Positions 30,890 through 39,421 are shown, counted from the first letter of the stretch. The stretch is DNA of 42,838 nt from Bacilli bacterium (GCA_024409055.1 JAKSUL010000008.1:1-42838); one strand, 5' to 3'. The notes: generated by a model from the sequence alone, not told the origin. Numbers and translations are program-made.

Positions 30890-32674
30890 ATGCTTTATCC
30901 AAAGATTGGCATTCGTCCGATTATTGATGGACGCTGGGGAGGAGTTAGGGAATCCCTAGAAAAACAGACCATGGGCATGGCCGAAAGAGCGGCCAAGCTC
31001 ATTTCTGAAACGCTTAAATACCCTGACGGAACTCCGGTTCAGTGCGTGATTGGCTGCACGACCATCGGAAGCGGCGCCGAAGCTGCCCGCGTTGCCGAAC
31101 AGTTCAGCACCGAGAATATCGTCGCCACCTTATCGGTCACGCCGTGCTGGTGCTATGGATCGGAAACCTTCGATATGGATCCGATGACCATCAAAGCCGT
31201 TTGGGGATTCAACGGAACCGAACGTCCAGGCGCCGTTTATCTTGCCGCCGTTATGGCCGCCCACGCTCAGCGTGGACTTCCGGCCTTCTCGATCTACGGA
31301 CACGATGTTCAGGAAGCCGATGACACAACGATCCCCGACGATGTCGCCGAGAAGATCCTCCGTTTCGCCCGCTGCGCTATCGCCGTTGGCTGGATGAAGA
31401 ATAAGTCCTACACCAATATTGGCGCCATCACGATGGGTATCGCCGGCTCCGACTGCCAGTCCATTTTGTTCCAAAAATACTTCGGACTTCGCGCCGAATG
31501 GGTCGATATGGTTGAGATCTGTCGTCGCGCCGCCATCGGCATCTACGATCACGAAGAATACGAAAAAGCTCTCGCTTGGGTTAAGGAAAACTGCCCAGAG
31601 GGATTCGATAAGAATGCCGGAAAGAACTTCCCGGAAGTCATCACTAAGTCCAAGATCATTCCGGCCGATAAAGATTGGGAGTTCATCGTCAAGATGACCC
31701 TCATCGTTAGGGATATCCTCCAAGGCAACCCCGTCCTCGACAAGATGGGTTGGCACGAAGAAGCTTTGGGACGCAACGCCGTCGTCGGCGGATTCCAGGG
31801 TCAGCGTCAATGGACCGACTGGCTCCCAAATGCCGACTTCACCGAAGCCATCATGGCTACAACATTCGACTGGAATGGCGTTAAGGCTCCGTTTGCCTTC
31901 GCTACCGAAAACGATACATGCAATGGTATTTCCATGTTGCTTGGAACTCTCGTGAGCCACAGCGCTCCATGCTTCCACGACGTTCGTACATATTGGTCTC
32001 CTGAGGCCTGCGAACGCGTTACCGGCATGAAACCGGAAGGCGTTGCCGCCAATGGATTCATCCACCTCATTAACTCTGGTGCTACCGCCCTTGATGGCAG
32101 CGGTGCCGCTAAGAACCAAAAAGGCGAAGGCTGCATGAAGCCGTTCTATGAGATGACCGAGGCCGACGTTAAGGCTTGCCTTAAAGCCACTGACTGGGAA
32201 AGGGCCGACTACGAATACTTCCGTGGTGGCGGATTCTCCAGCCATTTCCGTTGCCGTGCCGAAATGCCGGTTACCATGCTTCGTTTCAACGTTGTGGACG
32301 GTGTTGGACCAGTCCTTCAGATTGCTGAAGGATGGACAGCCGACCTCCCTGATCAAATCCATAACGTCATCGACAAGAGAACAGATAGGACTTGGCCGAC
32401 CACTTGGTTTGTCCCACGTCTTACCGGCAAAGGGGCTTTCAAAGATGTCTATAGCGTAATGGCCAACTGGGGTGCCAACCACGGCGTCACCGTCTATGGT
32501 CACGTTGGTGCTGATCTCATCACCTTGGCCTCTATGCTCCGCATCCCGGTCAACATGCACAACGTCCCCGAAGATAAGGTCTATCGTCCGCACAGCTGGA
32601 CCGGCTTCGGAGTCGATGATCCGATGGCCGCCGACTTCAAGGCTTGCGCCACCTACGGACCGCTCTACAAATAA
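30890..32674 (+). CDS. fucI: L-fucose isomerase
   Basis: A 594-residue cytoplasmic ketol isomerase converting L-fucose to L-fuculose (also D-arabinose to D-ribulose). The length equals E. coli FucI (591). The N-terminus [20 protein letters not shown] and the blocks [34 protein letters not shown] and [20 protein letters not shown] are typical FucI. AAGGAG precedes the ATG. No fuculokinase, aldolase or transporter lies next to it; it is a single-gene unit with its own terminator. Preferred codons (GCC, ATC, GGA) suggest high expression. Confidence 0.97.
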   Translation: MLYPKIGIRPIIDGRWGGVRESLEKQTMGMAERAAKLISETLKYPDGTPVQCVIGCTTIGSGAEAARVAEQFSTENIVATLSVTPCWCYGSETFDMDPMTIKAVWGFNGTERPGAVYLAAVMAAHAQRGLPAFSIYGHDVQEADDTTIPDDVAEKILRFARCAIAVGWMKNKSYTNIGAITMGIAGSDCQSILFQKYFGLRAEWVDMVEICRRAAIGIYDHEEYEKALAWVKENCPEGFDKNAGKNFPEVITKSKIIPADKDWEFIVKMTLIVRDILQGNPVLDKMGWHEEALGRNAVVGGFQGQRQWTDWLPNADFTEAIMATTFDWNGVKAPFAFATENDTCNGISMLLGTLVSHSAPCFHDVRTYWSPEACERVTGMKPEGVAANGFIHLINSGATALDGSGAAKNQKGEGCMKPFYEMTEADVKACLKATDWERADYEYFRGGGFSSHFRCRAEMPVTMLRFNVVDGVGPVLQIAEGWTADLPDQIHNVIDKRTDRTWPTTWFVPRLTGKGAFKDVYSVMANWGANHGVTVYGHVGADLITLASMLRIPVNMHNVPEDKVYRPHSWTGFGVDDPMAADFKACATYGPLYK

Positions 32675-32686
32675 GACCAAAACACG

Positions 32687-32717
32687 AAAAACGACCGCGC
32701 CAACGGCCGTTTTTTTA
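32687..32717 (+). terminator. Terminator of fucI
   Basis: AAAAACGACCG pairs with CGGCCGTTTTT (one mismatch) around a 6-base loop, within a T-run. Confidence 0.85.
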
Positions 32718-32768
32718 TTGCGGGAGTTTGCTTTTTGTCTGAATTTGGAAACCTCTTTGAAGAATAAG

Positions 32769-32787
32769 TGCTATAATTTACTAACGG
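32769..32787 (+). promoter_or_regulatory. Extended -10 promoter next to the carD-like start
   Basis: TGCTATAAT (hexamer 32772-32777) ends 10 bases before the ATG at 32788. Confidence 0.6.
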
Positions 32788-33273
32788 ATGGAACACTCAA
32801 TTGGCGATTTTGTAACCCATAGAAGCAGCGGCGTCTGCGAAGTAACCGACATTGCTTCCGTGCAAGGAATGGACCCTTCTTTGCTTTTCTATTATCTCGA
32901 TCCGATTTACGGCGAAGATAAGGGAAATGTCGTACTGGTCAGAGTCTCTGCCGAAGGAGCTTTGAAGAAAGCGATGGGAAAGAAAGAAGTTAAAGAGCTT
33001 CTTGATAATTGGCCAAAGGGTGACGATCTTTATATTCTCGATTCGAAGAAGAGAAAGAGCTCTTACGATACGGCGCTTATGCAGGGCGACATCAAACTCT
33101 TAACCTTCCTTGTTATCGGAGCCAAGCAAAGAAAAGCTAGAGAAGGCGTTTTAAACTCGATGGACAGCATGTTCCTCTCTAGAGCCGAGCCTCTTGTCTA
33201 CGGACAAATAGCCCACGCTTATGGCCTTGATTACGCCGACGTCTACGAATTCATCGAAAAACACACGAAATAA
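32788..33273 (+). CDS. CarD/CdnL-family RNA polymerase-binding regulator
   Basis: A 161-residue regulator. The N-terminal 65 residues form a CarD/TRCF RNA-polymerase-interaction domain (HSIGDFVTHRSSGVCEVTDI, then FYYLDPIY and VVLVRVSAEG). A helical DNA-binding C-terminal part follows (ALKKAMGKKEVKELLDNWP and SMDSMFLSRAEPLVYGQIA). CarD proteins stabilise open promoter complexes, mostly at rRNA and growth promoters. Such stabilisation could matter for the many promoters here that lack -35 boxes (inference). Confidence 0.85.
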   Translation: MEHSIGDFVTHRSSGVCEVTDIASVQGMDPSLLFYYLDPIYGEDKGNVVLVRVSAEGALKKAMGKKEVKELLDNWPKGDDLYILDSKKRKSSYDTALMQGDIKLLTFLVIGAKQRKAREGVLNSMDSMFLSRAEPLVYGQIAHAYGLDYADVYEFIEKHTK

Positions 33274-33283
33274 AAAGAGATAC

Positions 33284-33312
33284 GCGCTCGCGCATATGCG
33301 GGCGCTTTTCTT
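33284..33312 (+). terminator. Terminator of the carD-like gene
   Basis: GCGCTCGC pairs with GCGGGCGC (one G-T pair) and is followed by TTTTCTT. Confidence 0.85.
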
Positions 33313-33320
33313 ATGACAAC

Positions 33321-33352
33321 AAAAAAGCCCCGAAGTTAACGGGGCTAATTTT
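33321..33352 (-). terminator. Terminator of the small membrane protein
   Basis: AGCCCCG and CGGGGCT form a 7-base stem, with six U following on the minus strand. Confidence 0.82.
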
Positions 33353-33362
33353 CGTTTTTCGA

Positions 33363-33851
33363 TTAGGCCTTGAAGGAACGGAAGGCTCCAAGAGCGGCGA
33401 GGGCGGCTCCAGCGAAGGAGAAGACAACGCTGCAGATGGCACCGGCACCGAGAACGATGTTCGGTTCGTATCCAGGGGTGAGCGGGTTGACGCCAATGTA
33501 GAGCTTGTTGGCCATGAGCCAGATGATACCGGCGCCGGCAAGAAGCAAGGTGACGATTCCGAAGACGACGGAAGCGACTTTGCCACGGAGAGCGGCACCG
33601 ATGAAGGCGAAGAGGAAGGCAACGCACTGAAGGACAAAAGCGGCGATGAGTCCTGGAACGGCATACGGAGCGACGTAGCTGTGCGGGTCCCTATTCACAT
33701 TGTGGGGGGCGAACATGATGTCGAAGCAGGTTCCAGAAGGGTAACCAGCGCCGTCGCCGGATTTGAAGCAGTTGGCGAAGCAGACGAACACGGCTACGGC
33801 CGCGAGGATCGCGGTACCGATGCCGATGATAATTTGAGTTTTCTTATTCAT
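33363..33851 (-). CDS. Small four-helix membrane protein of unknown function
   Basis: A 162-residue protein with four clear hydrophobic helices: IIIGIGTAILAAVAVFVCFA, VPGLIAAFVLQCVAFLFAFI, VASVVFGIVTLLLAGAGIIW and VLGAGAICSVVFSFAGAALA. A conserved-looking loop with Cys, His and Asp (GTCFDIMFAPHNVNRDPHSY) lies between helices one and two, on the outside. The start at 33851 follows AAAGGA in a short leader after TATAAT; longer frames pass through the promoter. No family is recognised. Confidence 0.75.
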   Translation of the reverse strand: MNKKTQIIIGIGTAILAAVAVFVCFANCFKSGDGAGYPSGTCFDIMFAPHNVNRDPHSYVAPYAVPGLIAAFVLQCVAFLFAFIGAALRGKVASVVFGIVTLLLAGAGIIWLMANKLYIGVNPLTPGYEPNIVLGAGAICSVVFSFAGAALAALGAFRSFKA

Positions 33852-33956
33852 ACGGATAATCCTTTGCGAGTAGATTATAACCATTTCGCCCCGAGTCGCA
33901 ATCAAATAATAAGGACCTTAGTTTAATAACTAAGCCATTAATAAGCCTTACGGCAA

Positions 33957-33980
33957 ATAAAAAGCCCCTAAAGGGCTCTT
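33957..33980 (-). terminator. Terminator-like hairpin downstream of the mini XRE gene
   Basis: AGCCC and GGGCT with a 5-base loop. The minus strand then reads a U-rich tail. Confidence 0.55.
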
Positions 33981-33987
33981 TATAAAT

Positions 33988-34041
33988 GGGGCGACTAGCG
34001 AAAGGAATAAAACAATGAAAATAGGAAACTCTAGTCGCCCC
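33988..34041. repeat. 11-base perfect inverted repeat with a 32-base loop
   Basis: GGGGCGACTAG (33988-33998) and CTAGTCGCCCC (34031-34041). The loop holds an AAAGGA ribosome site and the ATG of a small frame. It could be an RNA switch over the small frame, or short inverted repeats of an element. Confidence 0.7.
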
Positions 34042-34107
34042 GCTTGGCTTTCCCTTCCTAAAGGAAGAGGAGAGTGGACTTTAGCTGAACGCTCCTACTG
34101 GAGGTAG
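34015..34107 (+). CDS. Possible 30-residue peptide gene
   Basis: ATG at 34015 preceded by GAAAGGAATAAAACA, a fair ribosome site. It encodes MKIGNSSRPAWLS, then a basic, aromatic C-terminal half, and ends at TAG 34105-34107. Its first codons form the right arm of the 11-base inverted repeat. The 3' end runs 13 bases into the convergent XRE gene. It could be a real small peptide or chance; there is no homology evidence. Confidence 0.3.
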   Translation: MKIGNSSRPAWLSLPKGRGEWTLAERSYWR

Positions 34108-34304
34108 GTGGCGACGTCGCTGATTCCGGCGGCGGTCGCTAGCGCGTATATGAAGCGGGCTTTCGGGGTTGACTCTCCGTTATACCAGCGATAAATGGAT
34201 GCGATGCTGCATCCGATGTGATCGGCGAGAGCGCCGAGGTTTTTGAGGTCTTGCTTGTTGCAGGCCTCACCGATGAGATGGCGAATTTTGAGTGATGCTG
34301 TCAT
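34095..34304 (-). CDS. Minimal XRE-type helix-turn-helix protein
   Basis: A 69-residue DNA-binding protein. The segment LKNLGALADHIGCSIASIYRWYNGESTPKARFI is a Cro/CI-type helix-turn-helix (helices two and three), flanked by one helix on each side. The start at 34304 has AGGAGT 7 bases upstream; the longer upstream frame has no ribosome site. The AGEACNKQDL segment and small size resemble phage or plasmid regulators. The surrounding repeats suggest a remnant element or a stand-alone regulator. Its targets may be the inverted repeats at 34414-34530. Confidence 0.72.
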   Translation of the reverse strand: MTASLKIRHLIGEACNKQDLKNLGALADHIGCSIASIYRWYNGESTPKARFIYALATAAGISDVATYLQ

Positions 34305-34413
34305 TTCGATACTCCTGTTCCGGCTTGATATAGTTGGGCCAGCCGTCGGTGCAACTGGCCATTTGGATCTTCTTGGCCGCCCCATGGCGGTCTATCGAGC
34401 CTCATAGAGGCTC

Positions 34414-34530
34414 AAATAGGGAATATTCTTTGAAATTTTGGGGACACTTCCCCCTTACCCCCATAGGACTAGAGGGGCCGAATGGCGGGGGTTAAAAAAT
34501 AACCCTCGCAAACAGGAATATTCTCTATTT
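34414..34530. repeat. Inverted pair of 15-base elements
   Basis: AAATAGGGAATATTC (34414-34428) and GAATATTCTCTATTT (34516-34530) are reverse complements with one mismatch, 87 bases apart. Each contains the palindrome GAATATTC. They look like paired protein-binding sites. Confidence 0.6.
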
Positions 34531-34730
34531 CGTCTGCGGATCAATGTCCATCCGCTAACAATTATGATGTCGTTGGAGCTTGTTTCGAACGCCCCTTCTC
34601 GACCTTTCTAAGAGGGGTTTGTGAGCCCTTCTTTTGAGGTAAGAAAATTATACTTTATGGGGCTGAAAATTCAATGTTACAAGAGGCGCTTTTCTCACTT
34701 TTTCTCACTTCTGATAATCGCCTTTTTCTT

Positions 34731-34751
34731 GCCTTTTTCAAAAGGCTTTTT
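34731..34751 (+). terminator. Terminator before the lipid kinase promoter
   Basis: GCCTTTT and AAAAGGC with a very short loop, followed by five T. It would end any transcript from the non-coding interval. Confidence 0.5.
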
Positions 34752-34768
34752 GAGGCCCGTAAAAAGGG

Positions 34769-34782
34769 TATAATTTGAGGCG
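34769..34782 (+). promoter_or_regulatory. -10 box next to the lipid kinase start
   Basis: A perfect TATAAT at 34769-34774 ends 8 bases before the ATG at 34783. Confidence 0.6.
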
Positions 34783-35613
34783 ATGGGAAGTAAGGCGATC
34801 TTCATATATAGCAAAGCTACGGGTCCTAAATCCTCTTTTCATCACGTAAAGAAAATCATCGATGAACTCTCTTCTTTTTATGGTGATTTGACTATTAGGG
34901 AGACTAGTGGCCCAGACGACTTCCTTTCTTCTTGCGTGGAAGCCGCTTCCTTTGACGAGGTAATTCTTTATGGAGGAGATGGCTCATTCAACATCCTTTG
35001 CCACGAACTTTCTAAACTCGATAATCCTCCTGTAATTGGTTATATCAACGGTGGAACCCTCAACGACTGCGGGAAACCTTTCGGGATTAAAGGGTCATAT
35101 AAAAACGCCTTGAGGATCATCGAATCCAAAAAGGTCAGTTCTTTTGATTTGATCAAGATCGGAGATAGACATTTCACTTATATGGCTGCCTGCGGCGCTT
35201 TTAGCGATATTTCGTATGCGGCCTCTAGGAACACGAAGAAAAGGATCGGAAAGCTTGGTTATTATCTTTTGGCCGTTAAGAAAGCGTTTAAAAAGACCAG
35301 AATCGAAGTGGAGGTCGATGGCAAGAAATACGTGACCCCTTTCTTGCTTATCATGAACGGCGATTATGTCGGAGGCTTCCATGTCAATAAAGGCGCTTCC
35401 AATGACGATGGCCAAATTGAGATTTATATCGCTAAGCCTGGCTTGTTTAACGGGTTAGTCCAATACGCTTTTAGAAAAAAGAAAATAACCAAACTCCAAG
35501 GGGAGGCTTTTCGAATCGACTTTGATGGCCCTTGGTGCATTGACGGAGAAAAAGGTCCTGAAGGCCCGGTTGATGTTGTCATAGAAGGAAAGCTTCGCGT
35601 ATATTCCAAATAG
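34783..35613 (+). CDS. Diacylglycerol kinase-family lipid kinase
   Basis: A 276-residue DagK/YegS-type kinase. The nucleotide motif GGDGSFN (about residues 65-71) and the second motif NGGTLNDCGKP (GTxND) are intact. YMAACGAFSDI and the C-terminal IDGEKGP strand match the family. In Gram-positive relatives DgkB recycles diacylglycerol to phosphatidic acid during lipoteichoic acid synthesis; that role is likely but not shown. No Shine-Dalgarno is seen. Confidence 0.93.
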   Translation: MGSKAIFIYSKATGPKSSFHHVKKIIDELSSFYGDLTIRETSGPDDFLSSCVEAASFDEVILYGGDGSFNILCHELSKLDNPPVIGYINGGTLNDCGKPFGIKGSYKNALRIIESKKVSSFDLIKIGDRHFTYMAACGAFSDISYAASRNTKKRIGKLGYYLLAVKKAFKKTRIEVEVDGKKYVTPFLLIMNGDYVGGFHVNKGASNDDGQIEIYIAKPGLFNGLVQYAFRKKKITKLQGEAFRIDFDGPWCIDGEKGPEGPVDVVIEGKLRVYSK

Positions 35614-35708
35614 CTAAAAGCAAGCCGCGTTCGTAAGTTTCTCTTCTATGAAGAAGAAGGCGTTTATGGTATTATCCCTAGGCAAAAAGAAAGGTAGTTG
35701 GTTTTCTC

Positions 35709-36743
35709 TTGGATCCTGATAGTTGGCAATATTACGTACTCCTCATAGCCGGTCTTATCTTCTTTTTGGCTATGTGTGCCTTCTATTCGAGCACGGAAAC
35801 CGCTTTTGGCTGCCTCAATAAATACAAATTCAAAGTAGAAGCAGAAGAAGGAAATAAAACCGCCAAGCGAATTCTTTGGCTATACGAACACTTTGAAACG
35901 ACGCTTGTCACCGTTTTGATCGGTTACAACGTTTTTTCCGTTGCAATCTCAACCGTTTCGACCATCATCTTCGTCAATTTCTTCTCTTTTCTTGGAATGG
36001 ACGAAGTCGTTTCTTTGGTGACTTCTTTGGTCATCTCAATAATCGTCTATCTTTTTGGCGACACCATTCCAAAGCTCATCGCCAGAAAGATGCCGGACAG
36101 AACCGCAAGGACCTCTGTTTACCCGATGTATTTCTTCGTTGGCTTATTTCTCCCTGTTTCGTTGTTATTTAGGGGAATATCCGCTTTGGTGAAGAAGGTA
36201 TTCAACACCAAGACTCCGCCGGAAATTACCGAGGAAGACTTCCATAACGTCGTCGAAGCCATCGAAGAAAAAGGCGACCTCGAATCCAATGAAACAGACA
36301 TCATCCAAGCTTCTTTTGATTTCGCCGACACCAAAGTCAAAGAGGTTTTGACGCCAAAGAGCAAGATGACGATGTTAGACCTCAAAGGATTGACTCGCGA
36401 AAAACTCCATCGCTTCTTGAATGAAACCAATTTTTCCCGCATCCCTTGCTACTACGAAAACCAAGACAAGATCGTCGGCGTCTTGGTCGTCAAAAACTAT
36501 TTGAATGCCTATCTCCAAGATAGAAACGTCGCTTTGAAGCCTCTTCTTCAAAAGCCGTATTTTGTCACTCCCAAAGTCAATTTGGATGATTTGATCGATG
36601 GCTTTAGGAAGAACAAGACTCAGATTGCCATCGTTAGATACGAAGGAAAACTCGTCGGAATGGTCACCACCGAGGATTGCCTTGAAGAACTCGTGGGAAG
36701 AATCGATGAGAGGGTTATGGAGAAAAAGGAGGCTAACTTATGA
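35709..36743 (+). CDS. CNNM/CorC-family membrane protein with CBS domains (first of a pair)
   Basis: A 344-residue HlyC/CorC-family protein. The N-terminal DUF21/CNNM domain has helices at about 10-30, 60-85 and 90-110 and the motif FYSSTETAFGCLNKYK. A CBS pair follows (VKEVLTPKSKMTMLDL, then KTQIAIVRYEGKLVGMVTTEDCLEELVG). It lacks the C-terminal CorC domain, unlike its neighbour. Family members move or sense Mg2+/Co2+. The start is TTG at 35709, since no ATG lies before the first helix; the AAAGG site is a little far, so this start is less certain. The stop overlaps the next ATG. Confidence 0.87.
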   Translation: MDPDSWQYYVLLIAGLIFFLAMCAFYSSTETAFGCLNKYKFKVEAEEGNKTAKRILWLYEHFETTLVTVLIGYNVFSVAISTVSTIIFVNFFSFLGMDEVVSLVTSLVISIIVYLFGDTIPKLIARKMPDRTARTSVYPMYFFVGLFLPVSLLFRGISALVKKVFNTKTPPEITEEDFHNVVEAIEEKGDLESNETDIIQASFDFADTKVKEVLTPKSKMTMLDLKGLTREKLHRFLNETNFSRIPCYYENQDKIVGVLVVKNYLNAYLQDRNVALKPLLQKPYFVTPKVNLDDLIDGFRKNKTQIAIVRYEGKLVGMVTTEDCLEELVGRIDERVMEKKEANL

Positions 36744-38038
36744 AATTAGTCACCGTTATCTACATAATCGTTATTGCGATCCTCGTTGTTTTGTCTGGTC
36801 TTTTCTCATGCGCCGACATCACTTATTCGGTCGTTAACCGACTTCGCTTAGAAAAAGCTGCCAAAAAGTCCAAAACGGCGAAGAAGGCTTATCAATATGC
36901 CCTTAATTACGACAAAACGATCGCCACGATTCTTTTCTCCAATAACTTCGTCAATATCGTCGCCTCTTCTTTGGCCACTTTATTGGCGGCTCAGCTATGC
37001 CAAATGGGCTTCATGGGCGGAGATGACGGCCTTTCCAAAACCGTCATGTCCATGATTCTCCTCGTCGTTATCTTGATATTCGGCGAAATACTTCCGAAAG
37101 CCATAGGAAGGGTCTATTCCTATAGCCTTTCGTTGATGTTTGTCCCTCTTGTCGAAGTATGTAGGGTCGTTTTCTTCCCTGTCGTCTGGCTCACTTCAAA
37201 GATCGCCAACGGAATCGCCTCCCCCTTCACAAAGGGTGCCAAAGACGAATTACCAAGTGACGAAGAACTTCAGAGGATGGTCGAAGACATCGAATCTGAA
37301 GGCATAATTGACGAGACAGATCGCGAACTCATCAGCGCTTCTATCGAATTCAAAGAGACGGCCGCTTATGAAATCATGACCCCAAGGATGCGCTTAGTGT
37401 GCATCAACAAAAATGAGGACCTAGCCTCTTTCGCTAAGATGCACCCCGAGAGGATGACCCATAGCCGCCTCCTTATCTATAACCATGATTACGACCATAT
37501 CTTGGGTTATATTCCGACTAAGACCGTCCTTAAGGCCTTGGCCAATAACGCCAATCCGAGCATCGAGTCTTTGCTTATGCCTATTATTTCCGTTCCTAGG
37601 ACGATGGAGATTTCCGGCGTTCTCCGTTTAATGAAAAGAAGCCATCACCATATTGCCCTTGTCCGCGATGAATACGGTGGAACCGAAGGTATATTGACCC
37701 TTGAGGATATCTTGGAAGAACTCGTTGGTGAGCTTTATGACGAGTCCGAATCCGTCAAAGAAGATGTGGTGGAGATGAGGAAGAACGTCTTCTTGGTCCA
37801 AGGAAGCATGAACATCGATGATTTCTTCGAAAGATTCAATCTCAACGACGATTTGATCGACGAGGATTACAACACCTTGTCTGGATGGATAAACGATAAG
37901 CTCGGTGGATTTGCGGATAGAAACGACAAGTTCTCATATGAGAAGATAGATCTTAAAGTGAAAAAAGCCACTGAATATACAGTCGAAGAAGTCGAAGTCG
38001 TCTATCACCCAAGGAGGAAGAAGACCCCGCATGCTTAA
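36740..38038 (+). CDS. CNNM/CorC-family membrane protein with CBS and CorC domains (second of a pair)
   Basis: A 432-residue paralogue of the preceding protein. The N-terminal CNNM domain (LSGLFSCADITYSVVNRLR), the CBS pair (AAYEIMTPRMRLVCI and HHIALVRDEYGGTEGILTLEDILEELVGEL) and a complete CorC/HlyC domain (KNVFLVQGSMNIDDFFERF and DYNTLSGWINDKLGG) are all seen. It is translated from an ATGA overlap with the first copy. Tandem pairs of this family may work as a heteromer. Mg2+ efflux or homeostasis is the family expectation. Confidence 0.93.
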   Translation: MKLVTVIYIIVIAILVVLSGLFSCADITYSVVNRLRLEKAAKKSKTAKKAYQYALNYDKTIATILFSNNFVNIVASSLATLLAAQLCQMGFMGGDDGLSKTVMSMILLVVILIFGEILPKAIGRVYSYSLSLMFVPLVEVCRVVFFPVVWLTSKIANGIASPFTKGAKDELPSDEELQRMVEDIESEGIIDETDRELISASIEFKETAAYEIMTPRMRLVCINKNEDLASFAKMHPERMTHSRLLIYNHDYDHILGYIPTKTVLKALANNANPSIESLLMPIISVPRTMEISGVLRLMKRSHHHIALVRDEYGGTEGILTLEDILEELVGELYDESESVKEDVVEMRKNVFLVQGSMNIDDFFERFNLNDDLIDEDYNTLSGWINDKLGGFADRNDKFSYEKIDLKVKKATEYTVEEVEVVYHPRRKKTPHA

Positions 38039-38870
38039 ACAATCGAAATGGTTAGATAAAAAGATTCCGTCTTTGGAAGGCAAGGTCTTCCTTTTGACTG
38101 GCTGCTCGTCTGGGTTAGGGCTCGAAGCCCTCAAGTCACTTCTATATAAAGGGGCGGAAGTCATTGGCTGCGTTAGGAATCTAAAAAAGATGGAGGCTTT
38201 GTTCGAAGGCATCAAAAAAGAGCTCCCTTCCTCAAAAGCCACCTTCATGGTTTACGATCAAGCCGATCCTTCTTCCTGCCTTGCTTTAGCGGAGTCTCTT
38301 AAAGACAAGAAGATCGATTCCATAATCTTGAATGCTGGCATCTACTACCCGGCGAAGGGAGCGGTCTCTAATGACGGAACCAGCTTAACCGACCAAGTAA
38401 ACATCGTTGGCCAATACCATCTTTTCGAAGCCTTTAGGAAAACTCATCCGACATCCCATTACGTTTTCGTCACCTCGCCATATCACATCAAACCCAAAAA
38501 AGGCGGATATGTGGCTCGTTTGTACAAATATCAGCCCAAAAGAGGGAAGGACTACGCGATCAGCAAGGAATACGCTAGAGACCTATATTGCTACGCTAAA
38601 AAATTGGGCCTATCTTGCTCGATAACCCATCCAGGCGTTTCGGGTACCGCGATATTCGATGGTTTCCCGCCCGCTATCCGTAGAACTGGACACGCTGTTT
38701 TGACGGCGTTAACCCATAAGCCTTGGAAAGCCTCCCTAGGCGAGGTCTTATGCGCAGCGAATCCTGGCAAGGATTATTTCGCTGTCCCTAGAGGTCCATT
38801 CCATATTTCTGGATATCCAAAAGTCATTAAATCTCCAAAAGGCCCGAATTACCCGGTGGAGATAAAATAA
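38031..38870 (+). CDS. Short-chain dehydrogenase/reductase
   Basis: A 279-residue SDR. The cofactor motif TGCSSGLGLEA (TGxxxGxG) is near residue 24. LNAGIYYP is the NAG motif. The catalytic Ser is in VFVTSPYH and the YxxxK in YAISKEYA. The N-terminal 15 residues precede the Rossmann fold. The stretch IKPKKGGYVARLYKYQPKRG makes a basic loop. Substrate unknown. It begins 8 bases inside the CorC gene, so it is the third gene of that transcript. Confidence 0.9.
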   Translation: MLKQSKWLDKKIPSLEGKVFLLTGCSSGLGLEALKSLLYKGAEVIGCVRNLKKMEALFEGIKKELPSSKATFMVYDQADPSSCLALAESLKDKKIDSIILNAGIYYPAKGAVSNDGTSLTDQVNIVGQYHLFEAFRKTHPTSHYVFVTSPYHIKPKKGGYVARLYKYQPKRGKDYAISKEYARDLYCYAKKLGLSCSITHPGVSGTAIFDGFPPAIRRTGHAVLTALTHKPWKASLGEVLCAANPGKDYFAVPRGPFHISGYPKVIKSPKGPNYPVEIK

Positions 38871-38890
38871 AAAACGGCTTTTCACCGTTT
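38866..38890. terminator. Terminator between the SDR and guanylate kinase genes
   Basis: AAACGG and CCGTTT with a 6-base loop. The minus side has a long U-run, so it mainly serves the guanylate kinase gene. Confidence 0.65.
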
Positions 38891-39421
38891 CTTAAGTTCT
38901 TCGACGTAATTTCTATAAACAAGATCGGTCAGTTCCTCAACTGATCGATTTTCTGTATTTATGCGGAAGTCGACTTTGGCGATTCTTTCTTCTTTGAAGG
39001 CTTCGCGGTCGTTTTCGATTCGCTTGGCGATGTCCTCGTTCTTGTCTCCGCGGCCTCTCATCCTCATTTCCCTGATGTTTTCGGGGCATTCTAGATAAAA
39101 GGTGATGACGTGAGGATCGTTTAGGGCCAAGAAAGACTTCAAACCGTTGGGATCGACGATGACGGCCTTGTCGTCTGCGACCTGGGCTTTTGAGCACCCA
39201 TAATAACGGCCGTTATAGAAGGTCGTTTCGACGAACTCGTCTTTTTCTTTTAATTCCTCGAACTCCGAGATTGTGACGAAAAAATAATCGACCCCATTTC
39301 GTTCTCCGTCTCTAGGGGAGCGTGAAGTGTGGGTGATCGCCTTAACGATCCCATATTTATCGGCTAGCTTTTTGGCAATTTCCGTTTTTCCTGAAGCGGA
39401 GGCTCCAACAAGAATAATCAT
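38882..39421 (-). CDS. Guanylate kinase-family protein
   Basis: A 179-residue kinase of the GMP kinase fold, converting GMP to GDP. The P-loop is GASASGKTEIAK, whereas housekeeping Gmk proteins usually carry GPSGVGKGT. The GMP-binding THTSRSPRDGERNGVDYFFV (TSR-PR-GE-DY) and the RMRGRGDKNEDIAKRIEND lid are intact. Length is a little below the usual 200. It could be the only Gmk or a second, divergent copy. The promoter TATAAT (39428-39433) ends 6 bases before the ATG. Confidence 0.85.
   Translation of the reverse strand: MIILVGASASGKTEIAKKLADKYGIVKAITHTSRSPRDGERNGVDYFFVTISEFEELKEKDEFVETTFYNGRYYGCSKAQVADDKAVIVDPNGLKSFLALNDPHVITFYLECPENIREMRMRGRGDKNEDIAKRIENDREAFKEERIAKVDFRINTENRSVEELTDLVYRNYVEELKKR

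Larger units (their letters stand above)
34305..34768. other. Long non-coding, hairpin-rich interval
   Basis: About 460 bases without a convincing gene. It contains hairpins GGCCGCC/GGCGGTC (34375-34391), GAGCCTC/GAGGCTC (34397-34413) and GCGGAT/ATCCGC (34536-34555). It also holds the inverted pair of 15-base elements (34414-34530), a GGGGGTTA/TAACCCTC hairpin near 34485-34505, a TATACT box near 34651 and tandem TTTTCTCACT copies near 34690-34710. It could hold operators, a structured RNA, or element debris. Confidence 0.5.

Noticed and set aside
31130-32680. A 516-codon open frame antisense to fucI
   Set aside because: It is the mirror of fucI's strong codon bias. It has no ribosome site or family motif, and fucI is unmistakable on the plus strand.
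33988-34530. Insertion sequence or integron end in the repeat-rich interval
   Set aside because: No transposase or integrase frame and no target duplication were found. The inverted repeats differ from one another.
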